Shown one piece after another: positions 1 to 6,453 of a stretch of DNA of 11,708 nt. A program made the translations under genes and the position numbers. The notes below the pieces were generated by a model. It was not told the origin of the DNA, ran no database searches, and saw only the letters and a program-made list of their open reading frames with translations. How positions within the stretch are numbered: the first letter of the stretch is position 1; every line of letters starts with the position of its first letter. Source of the DNA: JADHUC01 sp964617665 (lineage in GTDB: Bacteria > Planctomycetota > Planctomycetia > Pirellulales > Pirellulaceae); NCBI GenBank assembly GCA_964617665.1, contig CAZUAH010000436.1, positions 1-11,708 of the forward strand, in the 5' to 3' direction.

Positions 1-446
1 AATTCGCTCCGCACGATCTCAAGCCCACGTTGAAACAGGGCGTTCAGTTCCGTCGAATCGGTGAATGCGTCAGAGGCTCCGGAGGGCGCGTCCGGGACGG
101 CGGCCAGTTGTTCCCAGGCGGATGTCCCGCCAACTGCCCGGGGCCTGCGACTTTCACGTCGGTAGAAGTCACGCAGTTTGTTTCGCGTGATCGTCCACAA
201 CCAGCCTCGGAATGTAGAATTCGGCCCTGGATCGAACGTGTCGATCGCTCGAGCAACGGCGGCAAAGACCTCCTGCAGCACATCGGCCGCGTCGTGCGGA
301 TCCAGTCCTGCCCGACGACACCAGTGAAAGACAAGCGGCCCATAGAGGCGCGTCAGCCGCTGCCAGGCTAGGTGATCTTGCCGAGCGACTTGTTGCAGTA
401 AGCTAGGGGACGTCGAGTCCGAGTTGGCTGTTTGCGCGTCGGGCAT
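1..446 (-). CDS. ECF-type RNA polymerase sigma factor (3' part beyond the left edge)
   Basis: An open frame runs on the minus strand from an ATG at 446-444 to the window edge, giving 148 residues without a stop. Residues about 25-97 match sigma-70 region 2: an LxRLYGPLVFHWCRR helix, the acidic DAADVLQEVF segment (residues 52-61) that contacts core polymerase, then FRGWLWTITRNKLRDFYRR (79-97), the -10 recognition helix. This is the usual pattern of planctomycete ECF sigma factors. The linker (about 98-135) is Pro/Ala/Ser rich, and region 4 should lie beyond position 1. The start is the first ATG in the frame, but no clear Shine-Dalgarno sequence precedes it, so the exact start is uncertain. 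The gene is co-directional with the hydrolase upstream but separated by 223 bp, so it probably has its own promoter. Family assignment is firm; the regulon and any anti-sigma partner are not visible. Confidence 0.9.
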   Translation of the reverse strand, partial: MPDAQTANSDSTSPSLLQQVARQDHLAWQRLTRLYGPLVFHWCRRAGLDPHDAADVLQEVFAAVARAIDTFDPGPNSTFRGWLWTITRNKLRDFYRRESRRPRAVGGTSAWEQLAAVPDAPSGASDAFTDSTELNALFQRGLEIVRSE

Positions 447-669
447 GGTAGCGACAAGGCTCGTACAGGACGAGGCGTTTCGATTCAAGCGTCTTAGCAT
501 CTTTTCCCGAAGGACTCAATTCCCGTACCCGCGAATCCTGGGCCGATGCGTGCGTCCGCATGATTCGATGCGCTGCCCCTTTTTCACCGTCTTCGTGTTG
601 AAAAAATAGTGGCTCAGCGGGTCGAGTTGACGCTGTACGCGGTCGAAGTCTCGGACACTCTTGCTTTGT

Positions 670-2793
670 CTATCGACCACGCGTCAGTACCAACCGGTTT
701 CCCCAGCCTTTTCTGCCGACTGTGAAACTGCGTATTGTGACGAGCCCATTCTTGTCGGTCGACACCTCGCCCTCGGCGATCTTGTGCATTGTGTCTGGGT
801 CAGAGCAATCGAGGTTCTGCCAGTGAATCGATTCTCCTGGGCGCGGTCGAAATCGCTGGCAACGGCGAGGGGTCACGTCCACCGTGGCCGTGCTTCCGGT
901 GAACTCTGATAGACGGTTCTCGTGAAGCCTCAGACAAATTGCCCATCGGTTCTCATCGTCCACAATATCGTCTTCGGCTCGATCTGAGTCGAAGTTCTGA
1001 TTCTCGCTGGACCAGGCAAAGTGTCCGTTGCGGGTTCCGCGCGGTGATCCGTCGCACACCAGAAACGCCATCTTCTTCTGCCGTGCCTCTTCACGAACCA
1101 CGTCTGCGGTTGGCTCGCGCCCAAGTCGCTTCTTCAACTGACTCTGCCACCAAGACGACAGCGGCGGTAGATATTCCAGAAGGTTACCTTCCTCGATGGT
1201 TAACTGCGTCTGCGTGTTACCCTTGATGCGGAACCATTTGCGAGTTTCCACGCTGGGGCCAAGGACGAGCGACATTCCAGCGAGATCACGCGTGAATTGC
1301 GACGCTTCCACCGTAAGCGTCTTTTCACCAAGGCTCTTCACCTTGCCGATCATCCGAAAACCGCTATTGAGCGGAGTATTGCACGACGCGTTCGACAGAG
1401 CCGGGAGTGATTCGTCGCTGCGCATCAGCTTGAAGTCCATTGGGCTGCGTGAGGAGAGGGCCGATGCATGGCCGACCATATCCCAACCGGCTGAATACGG
1501 ATGCTTGCCGCGTTCGAGGCCGGCCCAGTAGTCCGGGACGCTCCAAAACGTGATCACCGTATCAAGGATGCCGTGGGCCACGTCGTGGTACGGGGTATCG
1601 ATCTCCGGATGATCGCCAAGCCACTTCGGTATATCCAACACATCGCAAACTGGCCGTCCTTCGTTGGTCGGATCGTTGCGTTCCAGTGGCCCGACCTTCT
1701 GTCGGATGTTTGGATACCAGTTGTTGTGCTCGTGTGGAAGCGCCCAGTTCGTTATGCCCTTGCTTCCCCACGAGCCGGCAAACACGTCGCCGTGTCGCAC
1801 ACCGAAAACGTTGGCCCCGCTGCCACCCATCGAGCCACCCGAAACGCACACCTGCATTGGATCGACGCGGCACGGGAAGTTCGGCGGGTCTTTCTTAAGC
1901 CAAGCGATCGCTTGCAGCACTCGCTGTTCGGTGAAATTCACGACCCGCCCTTCGACAGGGTATCGCTCGTACCTTCCGCCTTCGGTCTTTGGCAACGAAT
2001 CACTGTAGCCGTACCACCATGTGAGATGATAGTCCAGAAGACGCAGGTCGATACCCTCGCGATTCGGATAGCAGTAGGCAATCTCCCAGTCCTTCCATGC
2101 CGTGTACGCGTGCAAACGGACGGTCAACGGACGACGCCGACTTCCGTCCGCACTGTCTGGCGCCCGGACGTGCAAGACGTGAGCATAGCCCTCCCAGTTG
2201 TCGTCGATCTTGTCAGGATTCCATATCTCGAAGTCCGCGAAAAACAGATACGCGAAGAAACGCTCGTCGTACTTCTGAAGGCGAATAGCGCCGGGCGTTT
2301 CGACAGATTCAGCAGTCGGCTCGACGAGGCTATTCGATCTCGGCGCAATCTTCGTCTCTTCCTCGCCGTCGACTTCCATGGTCACCGCGTAATAGGAATT
2401 CGCCGGTCGCTTGATTGTCCGCACAAAGACACCCATCCCCTCGGGCAGAATCTTGCCGGCATGGTCATCGTCCTGGATCTGGATGCCTTTGCTCCAGTCG
2501 TAGCTTTCCAGCAGCGTTCGCAGCCTGTCCGGGGCGTCTTTCAGGAATCGGTATTCGCGTGAACCCTCAGGAATCTTGGCGATCAACGTGGCCTCGGCGA
2601 GATTGTCGTCCGTGATCGGTTTCGCGGAGGTGTAGATCCTGTACCATTCTCCGTCGACCGAGTCATCCTCCTCCCATGTCAAGAACGTTTGTCCCTCGCG
2701 ATAGAGCGCTACGAGGTCGCTAGAGCCGAACGCAATTGTTGGTACCGAAACGCAGACGAACAAAATGGCAATCGCTGCAGACTTCCGATTCAT
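670..2793 (-). CDS. secreted alpha/beta-hydrolase (esterase/peptidase-like)
   Basis: This 707-residue protein has a Sec-type signal peptide (MNRK, then a hydrophobic stretch, cleavage likely near AFG-SS at about residue 23). Residues about 27-145 resemble one or two fibronectin-III-like strand modules (LTWEE..GEWYRIYTS; FVRTI..ANSYYAVTM). The hydrolase domain follows, with a nucleophile elbow GGSMGG whose serine is residue 321, preceded by a helix containing VLQAIAWL. A plausible catalytic histidine is H591 in NGHFAW; the acid residue is not certain. Between them a beta-rich stretch (about 480-530) looks inserted in the catalytic domain. The upstream in-frame extension to 2889 is rejected because the signal peptide begins at 2793 and AGGAG lies 8 bases before that ATG (2802-2806). 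It follows the Gfo/Idh/MocA gene by 124 bp on the same strand, suggesting one transcript. It probably removes an acyl or ester group from an extracytoplasmic substrate; the substrate is unknown and peptidase activity is not excluded. Confidence 0.82.
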   Translation of the reverse strand: MNRKSAAIAILFVCVSVPTIAFGSSDLVALYREGQTFLTWEEDDSVDGEWYRIYTSAKPITDDNLAEATLIAKIPEGSREYRFLKDAPDRLRTLLESYDWSKGIQIQDDDHAGKILPEGMGVFVRTIKRPANSYYAVTMEVDGEEETKIAPRSNSLVEPTAESVETPGAIRLQKYDERFFAYLFFADFEIWNPDKIDDNWEGYAHVLHVRAPDSADGSRRRPLTVRLHAYTAWKDWEIAYCYPNREGIDLRLLDYHLTWWYGYSDSLPKTEGGRYERYPVEGRVVNFTEQRVLQAIAWLKKDPPNFPCRVDPMQVCVSGGSMGGSGANVFGVRHGDVFAGSWGSKGITNWALPHEHNNWYPNIRQKVGPLERNDPTNEGRPVCDVLDIPKWLGDHPEIDTPYHDVAHGILDTVITFWSVPDYWAGLERGKHPYSAGWDMVGHASALSSRSPMDFKLMRSDESLPALSNASCNTPLNSGFRMIGKVKSLGEKTLTVEASQFTRDLAGMSLVLGPSVETRKWFRIKGNTQTQLTIEEGNLLEYLPPLSSWWQSQLKKRLGREPTADVVREEARQKKMAFLVCDGSPRGTRNGHFAWSSENQNFDSDRAEDDIVDDENRWAICLRLHENRLSEFTGSTATVDVTPRRCQRFRPRPGESIHWQNLDCSDPDTMHKIAEGEVSTDKNGLVTIRSFTVGRKGWGNRLVLTRGR

Positions 2794-2917
2794 AGCCTCG
2801 ACTCCTATCCCGCCGTTGAAATCGGGGAACCTCAGCCAGCGCAACGGCAACCTGCTGCAAGTCAGCAACACCACAAAGCCAGCACGCACGTGGATATCGA
2901 ACAGAGCACTACCGTCG

Positions 2918-4252
2918 TCAGATTTCCCAGCCCTTGCGATATTCGCGCTGGATGTATTGGTTGGCCGTTTCGCAATTGGTGATCCGCATTGCTTCGGCGT
3001 CCCATTCGATAGTCTGGTTCAGCTTCATAGCAATGTTGCCCAACAGGTACGCTTCGGTCAGCGGGCCAGCGTAGCTGAAGGGGCAGCTCGGCTGGTCCGG
3101 GTTGTTTTCCTTGATGCCTTTCAGCCATTCGACGTACATGTCGCCATAACGTCGCAACGTCTGGGGGACCGAGCCGAATTCCGCAGTTGAACGGTTGCCC
3201 GTGCCCAGTTTCCCCTTGCTACCGACGATCAGGTGCCCGCCGTCCGGCACGCGCTCCATTCCGACCAACTCGGTCGATGGACGGTTGCCGCCGTCGTACC
3301 AGTAGACAGCCACCGGCGGACGTCCGGTTTGGCTGGGGAAGTTGAACCGAAGTGTCGTGGCGGCGGGGAACATGTCTGTCACCGGTCCTGACATTTCAAC
3401 CACCTCCACGCTCGACGGAGCCTTCAGTTCCAGGCCCCAATAGGCAGGCGACCACATGTGCGGAGCGATGTCGCCCAATGCGCCGGTGCCAAAGTCCCAC
3501 CAGCCACGCCATACGAACGGATGGTAAACCATCGGATGCCGCCACTTACTCTGCCGGACCGGGTGACTCTCGGGCCACTGTTGCTTATACGGCCTCACCG
3601 GCGCGGGGCCCAGCCAGAGATCCCAATCGAGCGTCTCGGGCACTGGGTCCTTGCCTTCGGGCGTGTCGAATCCTTGAGCCCAGATTGGCCGATTGGTCCA
3701 GAAGTGAGCCTCGGCAACATCACCCAGCGCGCCGCTCTGAATGATCTCGACCTCTCGAACAGTGCCCTCATTGCCGCGCGACGGCGTACCCATGTGTGTC
3801 GAAAGATTCTTCTCCTCAGCCAATTGAGTCATCACGCGCGCTTCATGGACGTTGTAGGTTAGCGGCTTCTCGCAGTAGCAGTGCAGCCCCTGACGCATGG
3901 CCCGCACACTGGCTGGAGCGTGCGTGTGGTCGGGGGTACTCACGACAACGGCGTCGAGCGACTTCTCCTGATCGAGCAACTTGCGAAAGTCGGTGTACGT
4001 GGCCGCTTCGGGGAAACGTTGGGCAGAGCCGTTTAGCCGTCCACGGTCGACATCGCACAAAGCCGCGATTCTCGCTCCAGCCTCCGACACGCCTTTCAGG
4101 TTGGCGCCGCCGCGGCCACCTGAGCCAATGATACCAACACTCACGGTTTCGTTGGCCGCGTACGCTTTGGCAAGTCCGGATGGCAGTATCATAAGCCCCG
4201 TACTGACGGCGGTCATCTTCAAGCAGGTGCGGCGGTTGATGCGTCGTGTCAT
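2918..4252 (-). CDS. Gfo/Idh/MocA family oxidoreductase, Tat-exported
   Basis: This 444-residue NAD(P)-dependent sugar or cyclitol oxidoreductase has a twin-arginine leader (NRRTCLKM at residues 6-13, then a hydrophobic stretch ending near AYA, about 32). The Rossmann fold starts at VGIIGSGGRGG (39-49), with the nucleotide-pocket segment STPDHTH (105-111) and the family's catalytic CEKP motif (127-130, Lys129). The C-terminal dimerisation/substrate domain carries WWDFGTGALGDIAPHMW (251-267), where H265 is the likely active-site histidine, and the closing helix common in planctomycete members. Length is normal for the family. The start is the ATG at 4252-4250 with AAGGA 8 bases upstream (4261-4265); an earlier in-frame GTG at 4324 is rejected because it would bury the Tat motif. 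It is first in a probable operon with the downstream hydrolase and is divergent from the TIM-barrel gene. Because cofactor is normally loaded before Tat export, an extracytoplasmic role is inferred. The substrate is not predictable. Confidence 0.93.
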   Translation of the reverse strand: MTRRINRRTCLKMTAVSTGLMILPSGLAKAYAANETVSVGIIGSGGRGGANLKGVSEAGARIAALCDVDRGRLNGSAQRFPEAATYTDFRKLLDQEKSLDAVVVSTPDHTHAPASVRAMRQGLHCYCEKPLTYNVHEARVMTQLAEEKNLSTHMGTPSRGNEGTVREVEIIQSGALGDVAEAHFWTNRPIWAQGFDTPEGKDPVPETLDWDLWLGPAPVRPYKQQWPESHPVRQSKWRHPMVYHPFVWRGWWDFGTGALGDIAPHMWSPAYWGLELKAPSSVEVVEMSGPVTDMFPAATTLRFNFPSQTGRPPVAVYWYDGGNRPSTELVGMERVPDGGHLIVGSKGKLGTGNRSTAEFGSVPQTLRRYGDMYVEWLKGIKENNPDQPSCPFSYAGPLTEAYLLGNIAMKLNQTIEWDAEAMRITNCETANQYIQREYRKGWEI

Positions 4253-4613
4253 GGCAACATTCCTTTTGGCCAGGGTAGGGAGGATCAAGTAGGTGTGACA
4301 TAAATTGGAGGCGTTCACGAGCAAGTCGCGATGGCGGGGCCATGCTGCTTGCGGAAAGAACTACGCTACACCAACGCAGAGTATACAATCGCGATCGCGG
4401 CAACGCCAAGCAGTGCAAGACGAGCTAACAGCATTCCGGTTGCGACTTGGCCGTCTCCTTCTCGTTGGTGCACATTCTGCAACGGCGTGGCAATCGAGGT
4501 CCGTAAGGGCTGGCAGTTTGATTTCCGCAACGGGTTGGGTTATCCTGCTACTCGGAAGTAAACATCCGCAGTTGCGAAACAACAAAGACAAAACCTGTTC
4601 TGTGAGGAAAGTC
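4253..4613. promoter_or_regulatory. divergent intergenic region between the Gfo and TIM-barrel genes
   Basis: These 361 bp separate two divergently transcribed genes and hold no convincing gene. Visible elements are a 10-bp perfect palindrome CGCGATCGCG (4390-4399), an imperfect hairpin-like repeat at 4321-4352 (outer arms GCAAG/CTTGC, inner arms ATGGC/GCCAT around GGG), and a candidate plus-strand promoter listed separately. The frame of the TIM-barrel gene is open back to 4305, but that stretch lacks conservation-like features and is read here as non-coding. No clear promoter was seen for the minus-strand gene. Confidence 0.5.
4518..4546 (+). promoter_or_regulatory. candidate sigma-70-like promoter for the TIM-barrel gene
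   Basis: TTGATT (4518-4523) and TATCCT (4541-4546) are separated by exactly 17 bases, each matching 4 of 6 consensus positions. The -10 lies 67 bases before the ATG at 4614. It is a match by eye only, and planctomycete promoters are poorly characterised. Confidence 0.35.
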
Positions 4614-5507
4614 ATGCAAAACCAAGACACCACACTATCCAGAAGAACGTTCATTGGCGGCGCCGCGGCTTTGGCCGCATCTACCATGATGCCAGGGCGT
4701 GCCCCCGCGTTTTCGGCCGCCAAACCCAACTCGAAATTCAACGGTGTCCAGATCGGAGTCATCACGTACAGCTACCGCAAGATGCCCGGTAGCGCTGAAG
4801 ACCTGCTCAAATACATCATCCAATGCGGCATCAGCTCTGTGGAACTGATGGGCGGCCCAGCCGAGCAATTCGCAAAGGCATACATAGAAAAGACAGGCGG
4901 GGACAAGGATTCCATGGACGGATTCAAGGCCCTGCGGAAGATGTACAACGATGCGGGTGTCAACATCCACATCGTCAAGTTTGGAAATATCGGAAATAGC
5001 AAGATGTCCGACGAGCAGATCGATCGGTACTTCGAGATTGCCAAAGCGCTCGGAGCGAACGGCATCACCCGCGAGATCTCGGATGAAGCCGCGAAGAAAC
5101 TCGGGCCCATCGCCGACAAACACGAGATCATGATTGGCTTCCACAACCACACACAGCTCAAGCCAACAACCTACGACGGCGACATTCTCACGTACGGCAA
5201 GTTCCTCGGCATCAACCTCGATATCGGCCACTATGTCGCGGGCACCAACCAATGCCCGATTGAGCTGATCGAAAAACACTGCGACCGAATCCTCAGCCTC
5301 CACCTCAAAGACCGAAAGAAGGACAACGGTGCGAATATGTCGTTTGGCGAGGGAGATACTCCCGTGGCCGGCGTACTGCAGTACATGAAGAAGAACAAGC
5401 TGACCTTCCCCGCCGACATCGAACTGGAATACGGAGTCCCCGAGGGCTCCGACGCAGTGAAGGAAGTCACAAAATGCGTCCAGTTCTGTAAGGAGGCTCT
5501 GGCGTAG
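4614..5507 (+). CDS. sugar isomerase/epimerase-like TIM-barrel protein, Tat-exported
   Basis: This 297-residue protein belongs to the xylose-isomerase-like TIM-barrel family (AP endonuclease 2 fold). The leader contains SRRTFIGG (residues 9-16) followed by an Ala-rich segment, a classic Tat signal. The mature barrel begins at about 42 (FNGVQIGVITYSY). Likely metal or active-site residues by family pattern are E77 in SVELMGG, E154 in ITREIS, H177/H179 in IGFHNH, D203 and H206 in NLDIGHY, H230 in SLHLKDR and E270/E272 near the C-terminus (DIELEYG). The start is the ATG with GAGGA 5 bases upstream; a longer frame from 4305 is rejected because it would place the Tat motif after about 110 residues. 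It is divergent from the Gfo oxidoreductase and convergent with the HEAT ORF. TIM-barrel plus Gfo pairs are common in planctomycetes and occur in keto-sugar/keto-glycoside pathways, so epimerase, isomerase or lyase activity on an oxidised sugar is plausible. The exact reaction is unknown. Confidence 0.88.
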   Translation: MQNQDTTLSRRTFIGGAAALAASTMMPGRAPAFSAAKPNSKFNGVQIGVITYSYRKMPGSAEDLLKYIIQCGISSVELMGGPAEQFAKAYIEKTGGDKDSMDGFKALRKMYNDAGVNIHIVKFGNIGNSKMSDEQIDRYFEIAKALGANGITREISDEAAKKLGPIADKHEIMIGFHNHTQLKPTTYDGDILTYGKFLGINLDIGHYVAGTNQCPIELIEKHCDRILSLHLKDRKKDNGANMSFGEGDTPVAGVLQYMKKNKLTFPADIELEYGVPEGSDAVKEVTKCVQFCKEALA

Positions 5508-5524
5508 CAGCCCGCTGAGGCATT

Positions 5525-5621
5525 GTAGGTCGGCAACAAGGAGCGTTAGCGACGCAGTTCTGGCGCGTGGTCTTTCGGATTCTGAGATTGCCGGAACTGC
5601 GCTTCGCTGGTTCCGGCCTAC
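5525..5621. repeat. inverted pair of REP-like palindromes with GTAG heads
   Basis: Arm 1 (5525-5564, plus) starts GTAGGTCGGCAAC and ends CAGTTCTGGC, with an inner GCGT/ACGC stem. Arm 2 (5590-5621, read on the minus strand) starts GTAG and then forms a near-perfect hairpin: GCCGGAAC pairs with GTTCCGGC (8 bp), with an inner GCG/CGC stem around AAG. The two arms are diverged copies of one sequence in opposite orientation, separated by 25 bases. Matching extends a few bases outside the heads (CATTGTAGG versus CATCGTAGG). The GTAG head plus palindrome, inverted pairing and position between two convergent genes fit REP/BIME elements, which are typically moved by RAYT transposases. It may also act as a bidirectional terminator. 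Copy number elsewhere in the genome cannot be seen here. Confidence 0.7.
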
Positions 5622-5646
5622 GATGTGGCTTCTCCTCTACGCTCGG

Positions 5647-6432
5647 TTACAGCTCAACAACGTCTTCTTGACGCGGCGTTGGTGCCAGCGGAAACGTCTT
5701 GGTCTCGATGTGCGCCTTCCATTGCTGACGATCAACACCGTGGTCCACGCCCAGCAATGTCTCTAGCTCCTGGCTGGCGTAGTGGACCAGCATGGGATGG
5801 ACGTCGTCGAGATATTCGACCAAGAGTGTGAATCCCCGCTTGTCACCGCACCGCGCCAAGGTCGCGGCCAGGCGGCTTTCCAAAATGCCGCCATACACCT
5901 TGTCACCGGCCTCCTCGGGCGTTTTGGAAATATGATTGCGAATGAAGGGATCGTCGAGAAACCGGCATAACGTGCGGACAGCCCTTTCATCCGGCATTCG
6001 CTCGAGAGCAAAGCAGATGATGACAATCCGGTTGTAGAAGGGAATCAGCCGCAAGTCGATTCGCCCTCGGTTGTATGTCGTCGCTTGCTCTACAGGAGGA
6101 TGTCCAAGCTCAAGCGAATCCGCAAGCCTCAGGATCTTAGGCAGCACAGCGGGGTCGCCGCTCAATGCCAACAGGGCAATGTCCTGGTTAATGGTCCAGT
6201 ACGAAGTGGCCTTGTCTTCACGGTAATACTCTCGCGGCAAAACGCCTGCAGCTTGTTCCTCTTTGAACAGGCCGTTCATTTCCTTCAGGATCAGTTCGTT
6301 TCCAACAGGATTTCCGAGCCAGGCCAGAGCTTGGGCCAAACGCAGTTGCTGGCTCTCGCCGTGTGCTCGGTCGAAGGCGCTGCGCAGCCCGCCCTCGACC
6401 GCGTCTCGATCCTGGATGATTACCTTCACCAA
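5647..6432 (-). CDS. HEAT-repeat protein, probably the detached C-terminal domain of the upstream FAD oxidoreductase
   Basis: The open frame encodes up to 261 residues of alpha-helical repeats resembling HEAT/PBS-lyase-type repeats, for example LRLAQALAWLGNPVGNELI, IALLALSGDPAVLPKILRLA, ERMPDERAVRTLCRFLDD and LAATLARCGDKRGFTLLVEY. There is no signal peptide. The only starts near the beginning are TTG (6432-6430) and GTG (6429-6427), and neither has a Shine-Dalgarno sequence; the first ATG falls at about residue 53, inside the first repeat. The frame is the same as that of the FAD oxidoreductase upstream and is open right up to that gene's TAA (6456-6454), with seven sense codons between. FAD oxidoreductases with C-terminal helical-repeat domains are, as I recall, known in planctomycetes and verrucomicrobia, so this is probably one gene interrupted by a stop codon. 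It could instead be a separate, translationally coupled gene. Function is unknown; scaffolding or protein-interaction is the usual role of such repeats. Confidence 0.7.
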   Translation of the reverse strand: MVKVIIQDRDAVEGGLRSAFDRAHGESQQLRLAQALAWLGNPVGNELILKEMNGLFKEEQAAGVLPREYYREDKATSYWTINQDIALLALSGDPAVLPKILRLADSLELGHPPVEQATTYNRGRIDLRLIPFYNRIVIICFALERMPDERAVRTLCRFLDDPFIRNHISKTPEEAGDKVYGGILESRLAATLARCGDKRGFTLLVEYLDDVHPMLVHYASQELETLLGVDHGVDRQQWKAHIETKTFPLAPTPRQEDVVEL

Positions 6433-6453
6433 GCCATTTTGGTTTGCTGTGAT

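Noticed and set aside
1501..2562. Plus-strand open frame of 353 codons
   Set aside because: It is entirely antisense to the secreted hydrolase, has no recognisable domain and no Shine-Dalgarno sequence, and reads as a shadow of GC-rich coding sequence.
4305..4613. In-frame N-terminal extension of the TIM-barrel gene
   Set aside because: It would bury the Tat motif about 110 residues inside the protein; the ATG at 4614 has its own ribosome binding site and places the RR motif at residue 10.
4635..5303. Minus-strand open frame of 222 codons
   Set aside because: Antisense to the TIM-barrel gene, whose motifs are clear in the plus frame; the antisense product resembles no family.
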